DNA of 64,000 nt from Casuarina equisetifolia (Eukaryota; Streptophyta; Magnoliopsida; Fagales; Casuarinaceae). Numbering within the stretch: position 1 is the first letter of the stretch; every line of letters begins with the position of its first letter. The position numbers and the translations under genes are program-made. Of the stretch, positions 31,522 to 42,900 are shown one piece after another. The stretch spans positions 26,420,682-26,484,681 of the forward strand of contig CM052360.1 in NCBI GenBank assembly GCA_028551475.1. Reading direction: 5' to 3'. The notes beneath the pieces are model-generated. The model did not search any database, had not been told where the DNA came from, and worked only from the letters and a program-made list of their open reading frames with translations.

Positions 31522-34500
31522 TTAAAGGCCCCTGTGAATGGAGGAAACATCTCTCATTCCTTGTAACGAGACTGGCTGCTCTCTTACGCGAGATAAAAGG
31601 ATAGAAACTTGCTCTATCGCAATATCTAGCCTTTCTTTGGACTTTGTGGACTCTGTTACCAGGGATGAGAGCATACTTTGCAAAAACTGGATTCTTTCAG
31701 CATGGTCACTTGGAGCACTCTGAAGCAGCTTTGCAGAGGGTGTGCTGATCCGGCGCCATCGGATGGGAAGATACCTATCGGGGATCTGGAAGCAATTTCC
31801 TGTTGAAAGAACTCGAAGGGCATGCCGACAGAGAATTCCGGAGAACTCAAAATGACGGCAGCTGCAACTTATGATGCCATCCCGAGGAACCCAGTAAACT
31901 TTCCGACCTCCCTCAATTTTTGTGTGGTGTCTGACAAGGAAACCATCATCCATCTGAAAAGATGCGTAGTGGGCTGCCAGAACAAGTTGTTCTTGTAGTT
32001 TAGAGAAGGCAAAAGGAGTTAGCATTGTGGCAGCATGGGATTCCATTGGAGCTCCAGTTTTCAGGCAAATATTTTGGAGATTCTGTTGCATTGTTTGTTG
32101 TTCTCCAGCTTGATCTTTAAAATCCACAGCAACCGCTACCTGCTAGGGAAATTACATGTAAATAACAGGAAGAAGTCCTATTCGACTCAAAAAGGCCTTG
32201 ATACGTACCAATTGATCTAAACAATAATTAGGTGCTATCCTAACAGTTGTGACAGGCTTTTAATCAATCTGAACCAGAATTGAGCTCTAAATTCAACAGA
32301 TAAAGATCAGAAAGGGGAGAAAATCATCTAGAACAATTCCAAATAATAAAAACATGCAAGAAATTGGACAGCATCCCAAGCTGTCATTTGTCAGTTCGAT
32401 AAGCTTCATCTGCATTACTTTCCGTTGCCTCTTCCAATCAGGATAGTTAAAGTTCCAGCAAAAAAACTCCTCCAGTGTCTTAATCGCTTTTTTTTTTTTT
32501 TTTTTTTGCTTTGTACAGCTAAAAGCCTTTTTCTTAGCAGGAAAATGTGATTAACATCAAGAAATTAACGTTTTCATGTGATTAACATGTATCAGTTCAA
32601 TGAATTGTCAGGCCAAATTCAGATTAATAAGTTTTCCAAGATACATGGCAAAAGTATGTCTCTCTTTTGCTTTTAATACGAATGCTACAGTTGACATTAA
32701 CAACAAGATTAACAACCCAAAAACTAAAAGAGAAAAGGCCAAAGCCCTCAATTGTATTTTAGCCAACAGCTTACCCTATACATAGTCCTCTCTTTTTTCC
32801 GCTCCATTATAACCATGATGATTTCTTGTGTAACTCATGAAAAGAAAGATCACTGTTTTAACCCAATGATTCAACTAGTACAATCTTGGTGAATTGAAAG
32901 AAGTACTTCCTCCTTGAATTCTGAAGAGAACAGGCTTTTCTATTTTGGCAAATTCAGTTTCTCTTGGTTATGCACAAGGCATACAAGTAAAACCATTAAG
33001 GTTCAAAAGAAAAAAAAATTAACAGCTTACTTAAGGATCTTAAATCTCTCCTTTCCTTCTTTGTTGATGTTACTAGGTTTCTTTTTCTTTTTTTCTTTTC
33101 TTCTCGTTGATTATGTTGTTTTAGAACGAAGGCCAAAGCCTTTGAAAATGAAGAGAACAGTACTGAAAAATCTCCAAACACTTCTTTCACCATTCCCAAG
33201 GTAAAAGCATAGAAAGCATAACCAATCATAGAATCACCACATGCTAACGTTCTGCAAAAGCTATCACCATCCTGCTACATCATCAAGTCAGACTAACTAG
33301 AACGCAGAAAATTGTATTGAGCAAACACACTGACCAATCATGAGTCATGCCTTAAGAATATATTAGGGAACAACACTCAAATGATAAAATCGTTATCAAA
33401 TTGAATCCAAATAGCAAGGAGAGTAGCGTACTTGTTCTACAAAATGAGCGAGCCTGGTCTGTGCACTTAGAAATCTTTGAATGAAAGCATTAATCGACTT
33501 TGACTGGCCCGTTGTTGTCATTCCCGCAAAGAAATGGCTTCTCAAGAATGGTAATGCCCAAAGTGTGTGTAACTCGTACAAGTTGGCAATATGCCTGTTA
33601 GTGTGCAACCCAAAAGAATTCACCATGTCCCTCCAACCAAGTTGAAAATCCTCAATTAACTCCAGATTATATAGTCGAAAGAACTCTGCCTTCCACTCAT
33701 TGTAGCGTTCTCCCAGTACAGCATTAAACCAGGATGGAAACTTCGCCACAATCATCCATATGCAAAGTGCATGTTTAGTCGTTGGCATTTCCATGGCAAT
33801 TGCTTCTTTCAGACACATATTTTGGTCAGTTAAAATTGTTTGCGGCGCCTTCCCATTCATGAACCCCAAGAATGCCTTCCATGTGGACAATACAGAACAG
33901 AAATAACAACGTCAAACTTGGAGTCAAGCTCTTCAAGAAAACGAAATAGATGTTTGCATGCGCAACAGACCATTAACAGTAAAGAGAGATTTTCAATGTA
34001 AGGTGACAGATAAGTTGGAAAGGGGCTAAAAAATATAATAAATAACACACACACAGTTTCTCTCGTGCTATTACCTTTAATGCCCATGAAAATGACCTCA
34101 AATTTTCCTCACGCAAGAGGACACAACCAAAGAAGCAAGGCATACCATAATTATTCACTCCAACCCAAATCCCAAGTGGCATGTCAAAGGCAGTCAAGCG
34201 ATGCGTTGTATCAAACACAACTGCATCACCAAAGATCTCATATGACTGGATTGATGAGGCATATGACCAAGCAATATTCTCTAATCTGTTGTTTGCATCA
34301 ATTGTATACTCAAATTTGAAGTTCGGGTCTTTCTCCTTAATGTTTCTGCACATTTTTAATAAATCAATGCTCTCCTCTTCAGGATCTAACTTCCTGAATG
34401 ATTGGAGTAAGTTTCTCACATCCTTTTCTGTGAAAGGCAAATATCCTGGCTCCACACACTTCTCAAGCTCCATCAGTCTCATCATCTGGTGTACAGATAT

Positions 34501-35055
34501 TCCAGTTTTGGTAAACATAAGGATTCTACTCTTGTCTGTCTCTGATATGGTCCGGTATGCAGGAAGGAAACGAACTTGGTTTGGTTCTAAGAGCTCATGA
34601 TTATGATGGTTTGCAAAACCTGTGACACGCCATTCTGGTGCTCCCAATTCCATTGTTTTGCTTATCCGCATGTAGGCTTGGCATCCACAACGGGAGGATT
34701 TACGGTTTCTTTGAGGTTTACTCTCATTTGACGTTTTGATAGGAGTGTTCCCAGCACGGTGGCAGACAAAGTAGCGTCTTGTAAGTCCTTTACCAACACC
34801 ATCCTTTCCTTCTGTCCTATGACGCCGGATTGAGAAGCCACATCGCTTTGCAAATTCACTATAAAATTCATAAGCAGCATCATGAGTAGCAAACCTTTGC
34901 CCAATATATGGAATCACATCATTAGCGGTTTCCAAGGAGAGCCTAGTTTCATCTGGTGATTCCTCTGTGCTACTAGTATCGTCCAAGGAAAACGATCGTT
35001 GATCTGAGGGATCATCATAAACCACCAACATTGACCCAGCCTCTTCAGACATCAT
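31522..35055 (-). CDS. FRS11: FAR1-RELATED SEQUENCE 11-like protein
   Basis: Three exons on the minus strand: 35,055-34,075, 33,875-33,432 and 32,139-31,522 (TAA). Introns use GTAATA/AAG and GTACGC/CAG and keep phase 0. Total 680 residues. I chose ATG 35,055: an in-frame TAG lies 30 bases upstream with no other ATG between. Domains: FAR1 DNA-binding zinc-finger region about 50-157 (RHRTEGKDG, RRYFVCHRAG, SSRCGCQAY, NHHNHEL), MULE-derived transposase-like domain about 230-400 (AVVFDTTHRL, TILTDQNMCLKEA), SWIM zinc finger 567-581 (CSC...CRH). The whole sequence closely follows Arabidopsis FRS11 as I remember it. FHY3/FAR1 family proteins are nuclear regulators descended from a Mutator-type transposase. 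Intron 2 (1.3 kb) contains a run of 23 T near 32,490. Confidence 0.95.
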
Positions 35056-35076
35056 ACTTTCACATAACCCACTCAA

Positions 35077-36900
35077 GGTTGACTAATATATTTCTATTGA
35101 AGAAGGAAACAAGAGAAAAAGAAACACAAAAATATGTCAGCCAATCCTGTCCCACCTAGTAGAAAGTTGCATTTTAGAATCAACATAGAACAAACCAATA
35201 CAGCATGAAGTATTCGTTTCATATCTAATTAAAAGGACTTGAATGCAAATCTGAGCATAATAAACCCAATCTACTCTACACACTGGTTGGTGACTACCAC
35301 AGGGATAACGACAGAAAAGAATAGTTACAATGATAAGGATTCATCACATTTCAGAAGTCCGTGTAACCAATCAATTAAACTAAGGTGGAGTAGTTGCTTA
35401 GGTACTATCCTTTCAATTTTCAAGTTTTGAACACTAACATGCTTCATCACATCTTACAATGGGTTAAGTTTATGGTTTTTGTTTGAGATTTTAAGGGCCA
35501 TAACCTCACTACAGAGCAAACAACAAATCACCATATAATTTTCTGTCAATTCAGTGCAGTGAAGGTTTTGGCTACCCGGAGCAGCCAATGTCACTTGCTG
35601 ATTGTCAAAGCTGATGATTTGAAACGCATGGCCCTGAAGGCATGGAGGTTTGGCAGGAATAAATGCAAGAACTTGAAAGTAGTTATGTTATAGATTGTTT
35701 ACTCAATGCAACTTGCAATTTTACAAGGGCTTGGGTCATCATTCAAACATTTTAAAGCTATGCTTGCCTTTTAGTTGTAATATAGGGACTTAGAAGTGCA
35801 CGCAGACTTCACACGACATTATCTTTACACTATAGTATTCACAACTAAATGAGAGAGAGGGGCTGAGAGAAAGGTAGAGAAGGATTAAATAACAGTATAC
35901 TGTCATTGTTCTCTGATTGTTTCCATTCAACTTGGCCCTAATGATAACAACATACAAAGAAGCCTTGACAGCATTCCTGAAGTGATTCTACGGGAAATCT
36001 CCACGGTTGCTCAGAGGACTTTCTAACTACTGATTCTGTTGATTATCAAATTTCAATCCACAAATGTTACTTTTTTTGCGGTTCCAGTTTCATTCAAGCT
36101 AACCTATATCTTGGACCTCAATGCCATAAAAGATACCAATCATCCGTAAAGGAAATTCCTATCCAATCCTATCACAACAAGAAAACCTCTTTCCTGCTTT
36201 TCCATCTTTCCTCTGAAGCCGAATACATCTCAAGCTTCTTTTACATATGTTGTTAGATAGTTTATCACCTCTACCAGATTATGAATGTCTTACATGGTAA
36301 AAGGAAACCCACTTCTAAATTCTGAGCTAATTCAATCACATTCATAAAAACAACCAAATACCCTCTTCATATTCCTCCAAATTACAACAGAATTTCAAAA
36401 CCTTCCCAACTTCTTCTTCCCATTCTTCTTCCACACACACATACATATACTCATGCATTCCATACATATACACCTCACTTCAATCACATTTCTGATTCAT
36501 CCTGACAAATTAAGGATGGCCCATTGTCAAGTAAACGGAAAATAAAACACCAAATATAATGTTCACACATAAATTTCACTCAAAACACAATTTCATTTCA
36601 TTATAAGAATCCCTCCGACTGTACATGATTCTGCAAATACATAGAAATACAATACCCCATATATTCATACACATAAGCGTACCTACATAAAGGGATACCA
36701 AGAGAGAAGGGCACTATTCATGCTACGGCTTCCATGTCAGGCGGATTTGGAGAACTGTGAGTTTTGAGGAGTTACCCTAAAATGCGCGGGTAGGTGACGG
36801 GAGCCACTTTATAGGCCGTGCGCACTTTACTATCTGACGCCTTCTTTGTTCCCGAACACGTTGTTTGTTCGGTTTAAGGACACCGTAATCTGTCTATCCA
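35077..36900 (-). promoter_or_regulatory. Upstream region of the FRS11-like gene, possible 5' UTR exon
   Basis: 36,720-36,900 stands out as GC-richer (GCGCGG, CCGTGCGCAC). On the minus strand it is followed by a CTCTTG|GTATCC junction near 36,700 that could be the donor of a 5' UTR intron spanning to about 35,090. FAR1-family genes often have such introns. No coding frame is visible in 35,077-36,700. Without transcripts this remains inference. Confidence 0.3.
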
Positions 36901-38330
36901 AACATCGTCCCTTGACTTTTCTTTTAATTTCTTTTCTCAGGAAAGAACTGGACAAAATAATATCTCCAATTTGAGCGAATGAGTGAAGAGCGTATTTATT
37001 AATATAAATGAAGAATCTAATTATAGAGATATTTTAAATGAGAGAAACTATCCTAACAGCAAATAAATGTTTATTTTATACTTTAACGTATTAACTGGTT
37101 TGATAAGAGAAAAAAATATTATTTCAATAAGTAAAAATTAATTTTTTGTTAATTAATTTAGATGCGAGTCTTATCTAAGACTTCTTAATGACAACAACGG
37201 GTTTTGTTACATATTAATGTAATCGTTTAGTAGTCACACGTATAGTTACAAGAAAATATCAAGAATTGACATACTTCGGAATAAACCTTTCAATTTTCAA
37301 CAAATTTTTCATAGAGAACCTTATATTTTTTTGCTAAATATATGCATTCAAGTATCAAATATATTACCAATTAAGCTAGACATTTGCTCACATAAAAAAA
37401 TTCATACCAATATCCAAAAATCAATTCAAGAGATAAAGAAACACACTTATATATAATCAATAATTCTAACTTATGTCCTACTAAATAAACATATACACCA
37501 ATAAGATTTTCTTTCATTACAGTAGTTTGACTTGAACTATCTTGGAGTACTATATTTATATCCATAAGAATATTTGGGAGAGAACAAGCTATAACATTAT
37601 GTAATATAGCACAACCCACTTGAAAGAAGTGAAGGGATAATTCTAATAACATCTTTCACTTTTTGAGATTTTTATAGTTGGTTTTCTTAAAATTCTTACT
37701 TTTTGATTTTATTTTGTTTTTGGTTAAAAATCACGCCCTTTTTGTTATTTACGTTCAAAGTTTTCTGGGCCCCATACTCATAGATACCATAGTAAACCTA
37801 ACTATTAAAAAAAGGTTATTTATATAAATTAAAATAATCATTTTACACTTACCATGCAATCGAAAGCTCGAGGAAACTAAAAGTCCTTGTGATCATAACA
37901 CTTCTAATGTCCTCAATATGCACCCAAAACTCGATAGCGAACCTCAAGCATATGCCTCTTGAATTCCCATAAAGTCACTATTACCAAGTCTATTTTAACA
38001 ATCATGTCGCTCCATAAACTTCGTGCGGCAGCATATTTGACTCTTTCCCTCCATTCATGTGCCATTATAGTGCCAACTAAGCTGAGATGGTGGGTGTTCT
38101 GTCACTGACAACTTAAGCCATAGTATTCCACGAATGCTATTATGGTTGTTTTATTCCCTTTGGAATCTTTGTTGAAAAAACTCTATTATTTATTGAAACT
38201 TACTTGTACCAAAAGGTTCAAACATGTCCATTCTCTTGTTAAAAAATTAAAAACAAAGCGTCACTTCCAGCTCATGTTAGCATCCCATGATCTAACTCTC
38301 TGAAAAAGAATGTTGTAGAAAACTCATTAT
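36901..38330. other. AT-rich intergenic DNA
   Basis: No recognised gene. The minus-strand frame 37,371-37,652 reads FFQVGCAILHNVIA, faintly reminiscent of the LHN box in PIF/Harbinger-type transposases, but nothing else supports this. Confidence 0.35.
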
Positions 38331-39240
38331 TTCCTTTTTTATAAAGAATAAAGTTGGTAAGCATATAGTTTATCCTCAATAATGCTAAGACGGATAAACT
38401 CTATCATTAACAATCCTAAGTCAAACATGCTCTATCATTGAGAATTTTAAGATAAATAGATTTTATTTTTAATAATTTTAATTTAAATAAATTTTATCAT
38501 TACAAAGCTTGTAATGAACAAACTCTATCTTTAACAATCTTGATTACATTAAGACTCAATCTTTAACATTCTTTTTCATAATTATCATGTGGTAAGTTGT
38601 AGTTTTGTAGTTTCATAAGTGGAAAGAAGTTATGTACTCGAATTACATCACAACAAAATCTTATTTACTTAAAACAAGTCACTTTGATTATAAGGATATA
38701 ATTTATCTATTAAAAATTATAAAAATAGTTTATATTCAACTTAAAATCTTTTATATAAATATATTTCTCACATAGAATTTGATATATTACTTTGTTTCGA
38801 GCATGGGACAACACTTCCCACCGTAATTTTTATCCAAAATTGAAAAGGTGAAAAATAGAACATAGATTCTCAATAAATTCTTAATAATGCGGGATAACAA
38901 CTTTCTACTATTTTTAATATATTCAACTTTTAAGATGAATCTATTATCATTAGCAATTATAAGTTGAATAGACTTTATTATCATCAATCAAAAATAAATC
39001 TTGCTTTATCATTAATAATCTTGGATTGAATAAACTTTATCCTTGACAATGTTGAAGTGAACAAACTACCATAAGATGAAAAAATCCTATCTTTAACAAT
39101 CCTAAATAGATCATGACTTAACCCTTAAAGTTTTTTTAATAGTAATCATGGGATAAGTTATGATTTGAGGTTAAAGAAAGTCATGCATTTGAATTATTAA
39201 TTTCAATAAAATCATATCCATTCGAATAAGGAAAGTTAGC
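38330..39240. repeat. Degenerate tandem repeats around a TCTATCATTAACAATC core
   Basis: Words such as AAACTCTATCATTAACAATCCTAAG, CTCTATCATTGAGAATTTTAAG, AACTCTATCTTTAACAATCTTGATT and CTTTATCATTAATAATCTTGGATT recur every 30-60 bases between 38,380 and 39,110. A larger unit also repeats: 38,560-38,680 resembles 39,120-39,230 (TTTTT.ATA.T.ATCATG.G.TAAGTT). The array is diverged and has no coding potential. Confidence 0.65.
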
Positions 39241-39825
39241 ATGAAAAATCTTCCAAAATAAATATCTTGAGTTTGAATTCTTTTAATGACATTCTGATTA
39301 ACTTAAGTATGTTTTAGGATATATTTCTCTTTAAGCTATCAAATAAAATGGTAAAGGGTTTTGACTTATGAAGAGAAAAATATAATTTTACCAACGAAAT
39401 TACCGTCGCAGATAATGGAGGTGGAAAAGCATAGTACAAAAGCACCATTGAAGGCGGATGTTGTGGTCACAGTTTTAATGTCACAAATATGTATGCAGCA
39501 GCCATTAATGTAAATATGCAGTGACTATTAATGCGGATATGCAGAGATTGTGTCGATCAGCACATGACACGCCAGAGCGAGGTCGACGCCCAGCACTCCC
39601 CGTGGAACTCGCCCACTATCTCGGTCGTGGGTTTCTACTGGTCCAACGAAGCAACGGCGACAAAAGCAGATCAGTTCAGGGACAGAGATGACGCAGGAGG
39701 TAAAGTCCATGGCTGTCTCCGCGACCGATTTCTAAGCGGTTTGGTCCGTTTTGAAGCCTTGGAATACGGCGCCGTTTCTAGTTTCTCGGACGTTACAGAA
39801 GCAGAAGCTTCCTTTGCATGTTTCA

Positions 39826-39835
39826 TATATATAAA
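39826..39835 (+). promoter_or_regulatory. TATA box of the DUF707 gene
   Basis: TATATATAAA lies 164-173 bases upstream of the ATG at 39,999, in a local GC-rich promoter (39,530-39,790). The next 130 bases are CT-rich, as expected for a plant 5' leader. This places transcription start near 39,860. Confidence 0.6.
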
Positions 39836-39998
39836 TCAATGGGGTGCTTATAGATAGTGTTATTCTCGCATACATTCCTTGCTTTACTTAAAGACTTCCT
39901 TTTGAAATCGGAAAAGCTTTCGCTTTTCACCTCTCTTCCTCTTTTATACTTTCTCCGCGTGCTTTTGGTTTTCCCGGAAAGCGAAACAGCGAAAGGAG

Positions 39999-42900
39999 AT
40001 GAAAACTTTCAATTCTGTAAGCTCTTTCCCTTCCCTCTCCGTGTCTTTGTCGATACGTGTATGCTTATGTTCATCTTTGCATGATTATGCGTTCAAGTTC
40101 TTAGCTTTTTGTAGTTGTACTTTCGGCGTCATACTTGACTGGTTTATCTTTTTTTCTGGGTTTATCCAATCAAATTCTTATTGGGTTTCGGGGGACATGC
40201 TCGATGATAGTTTTTTCTTTCTTACTTTTTCGTAGTCCGAGTTTGTTTTTTGGCTTCGCCTCCTGTTTGGTTGCTGAGAAAAGCATAGTACACGGAGGAT
40301 TGTGTTGGGAGGTGGCTGTTCGGTTGATTTTTGTTTCCAGTTTAATAATTTCTCGTCGTGGGTGTTTTGGCAACCGTGGGATTCGTGCAAGTCGGTAGAA
40401 CGATTACTTGGGTCACAAAGTATTACAAGGTTATGTTGCTTGTTTACTGGGAAAACTTGAGAAAAGGAAAAGACATAAGAGTTATCGTTTTAATGTAGGA
40501 TTTGAACAGACTGTTAAGGTTTCTTTCCTTTCTTTCTTCTTTGTTTTTTGTCCCCTGCGAATCTGTGAACTCCATGTGAGCTTAACTCCCATAATAATAT
40601 CACGTACGTTTCTCTATTTTCAAATTTTTGAATTCGTTGTAGTGCGTACTTTGCGGAGCTAATTTTGAGTTTTTTTTTTTTTTGGGTCCCATGGTTCTCA
40701 AGAATTGCTTGATCCTTGATTCGAATTTTTCATCTATTTTTCAGCTTATGATGTGAATATTTGCTGGAATTTGTAACTTCTTAGCCAAAAACAAATGATG
40801 GACTGCTTATGATGTTTTTGCTACATCCTTTCTTTTAAGGAATGGATAAAAATTTGCAATCAATGCAGTTGGTACTTTTGCTAATTTGGCTTATTGGAAT
40901 TTATCAAATGATACAATAACGCGAATTTGGAATAATTTTTTAAGTTTACTATGCGATGTATATTATACGTCTCACCGTTTTATTTCCTTTTCTAAATTTT
41001 CTTGAACTTGATTTTATGATACATCTGTGCGTCATTCAACATTCATCATTTGGTGTGCTTTCTTTTTCAGGCTTCTGTACTTTCAGATCTAAAGACTAGG
41101 TCATGCCTCTGCAGTTGCTTAATTCTAATTTCTCTGATTTGTGGTGCTTACTTCATTGGTAATGCCTTCGTTGCAAAGGACTACAAAGATGTATGTATTT
41201 CTAACAAATAGCTTTTCTTGGATATTACTTGTTCGTTGTATATATTTTGATTAGTCCTGTCCAATGAAAAGGATGGCCCTCGACTCATTTACGTTGATCT
41301 TTATATGTCTTTGAGCGAAAGTATGTCAAGCTGCGAAAATTATGGAAAATTTTGACATCATGCGTCATGGAAGCAATTCCTCTTCGAATCTTTTATGGTA
41401 CTTGCCAGGCTAATTACTAAGAGAAGAAGTTGGAAGAGATAATCAATTTTTATGTCATAAGTTGGAACTGGAAGGGGCATCACTATGTATGATTAAATGG
41501 CTGCTTACCGCATGGTTCTTATGGCTGGACTAATTAGTGTTTGTGATTCCACTACTTAAACTATATTTCCAGATGACAGTACTTACTTATTTGAAAACAG
41601 TACTTACTTATTTAGTACTTACTTATTTAGTCTCTTAAATTGTTTTTTAAAGTCACAATCAATTTAAACCATGAATCCTAAGAGTAATAGTATTTTTGGA
41701 CCATTGGGGTGCTTGATTAACGTTCCTTTTCATCCTATTCTGCTTCCTTTGTTATATATGGCTATGAAGTGAATAATATCTTTCTGATAGTGATCCAGTA
41801 ATCGGCAGAGTTAGAATTTTTCTTTAGTATAAGTCCTTAAGCTCATGATTTGATGATATCAGTAGAAGTATCAGAATAGATCCTGCTGCTTTTGGTCGTC
41901 ATTTTCTTTTATACTGTTTGAGTCGGGTATAAAACTTCCCATGCTGCTAGCCGTCCATGTCTTTAAGAATTTGAAATGTTATGTATTTACTGATGGACAA
42001 ATCAGTTATGGTGGAAAATTAACCTGGTTCATTCAGTCACCCAATCTTCGTGTTGTTTCAAAAGCTATAATCTGCGTGAGGAAATTTAAAAAGATTTATA
42101 AGATGGATGATAGTTACTTATTAATATTCATCGTAATTATTGAAATGATTTATGCAGAGATTAGCAAGATGGAGAGTGATTTCTTCTAAAGAAAATCTAA
42201 AGTCTAAGACATGCCAGGTTTGTTCTTTTTTTTTTTTTTTTTGAATTATTATTTTTTTATTACTTTTTTAAGGAAGTCCTTTCTGTAGTGGCACATTAAG
42301 CTGAGACGCTACATGCTTTTCCTCTTATTTTTCCCTCCCAAATCTTTAGAGTCGTTGCAAGTCCCCTGGGAGTGAGGCATTACCTGAAGGAATTGTCACC
42401 AAAACATCTAACTTGGAAATGCGGCAGTTATGGGGTTCCATGCCAGAAACTGTAAGTGAAGCAACTGCTGAGATTCCCAATGTTAGGCTGTCTGTTTTAA
42501 CATATATTTGGTAGTATTTCACAACAGCTTTATTGTGGTTATTTTGGACCACATGACAATTGACACATTGTTTTACAAGTTGCTAGAGTCCTATACACAA
42601 TGTCACGCACTAATCTGTTGATCTTCTTGCCCTTTCCATTTAATATTTTTTGACACATAACTTGTGATATTTATGTGTCAGAACAAAGCAAAGCCTTCTG
42701 TCAACTTGTTAGCCATTGCTGTTGGAATCAAGCAAAAAGACTTAGTGAATCAACTTGTGAAAAAGGTTAGGTTTTTTCCTGTAATTTCCCTGTGCTTCCA
42801 GAATTATCTACACCTATTTGTGTCTAATATCTGACATTCTGTTTCAGTTTCTTTCAAGCAATTTCGTTGTCATGCTTTTTCATTATGATGGTATTGTGGA

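Noticed and set aside
37371..37652. Minus-strand frame with AILHNVIA resembling a PIF/Harbinger transposase box
   Set aside because: Only one short motif; no catalytic residues, terminal inverted repeats or target duplication seen.
39531..39857. A 108-codon GC-rich frame upstream of the DUF707 gene
   Set aside because: It overlaps the promoter and TATA box; composition explains the open frame and no domain is present.
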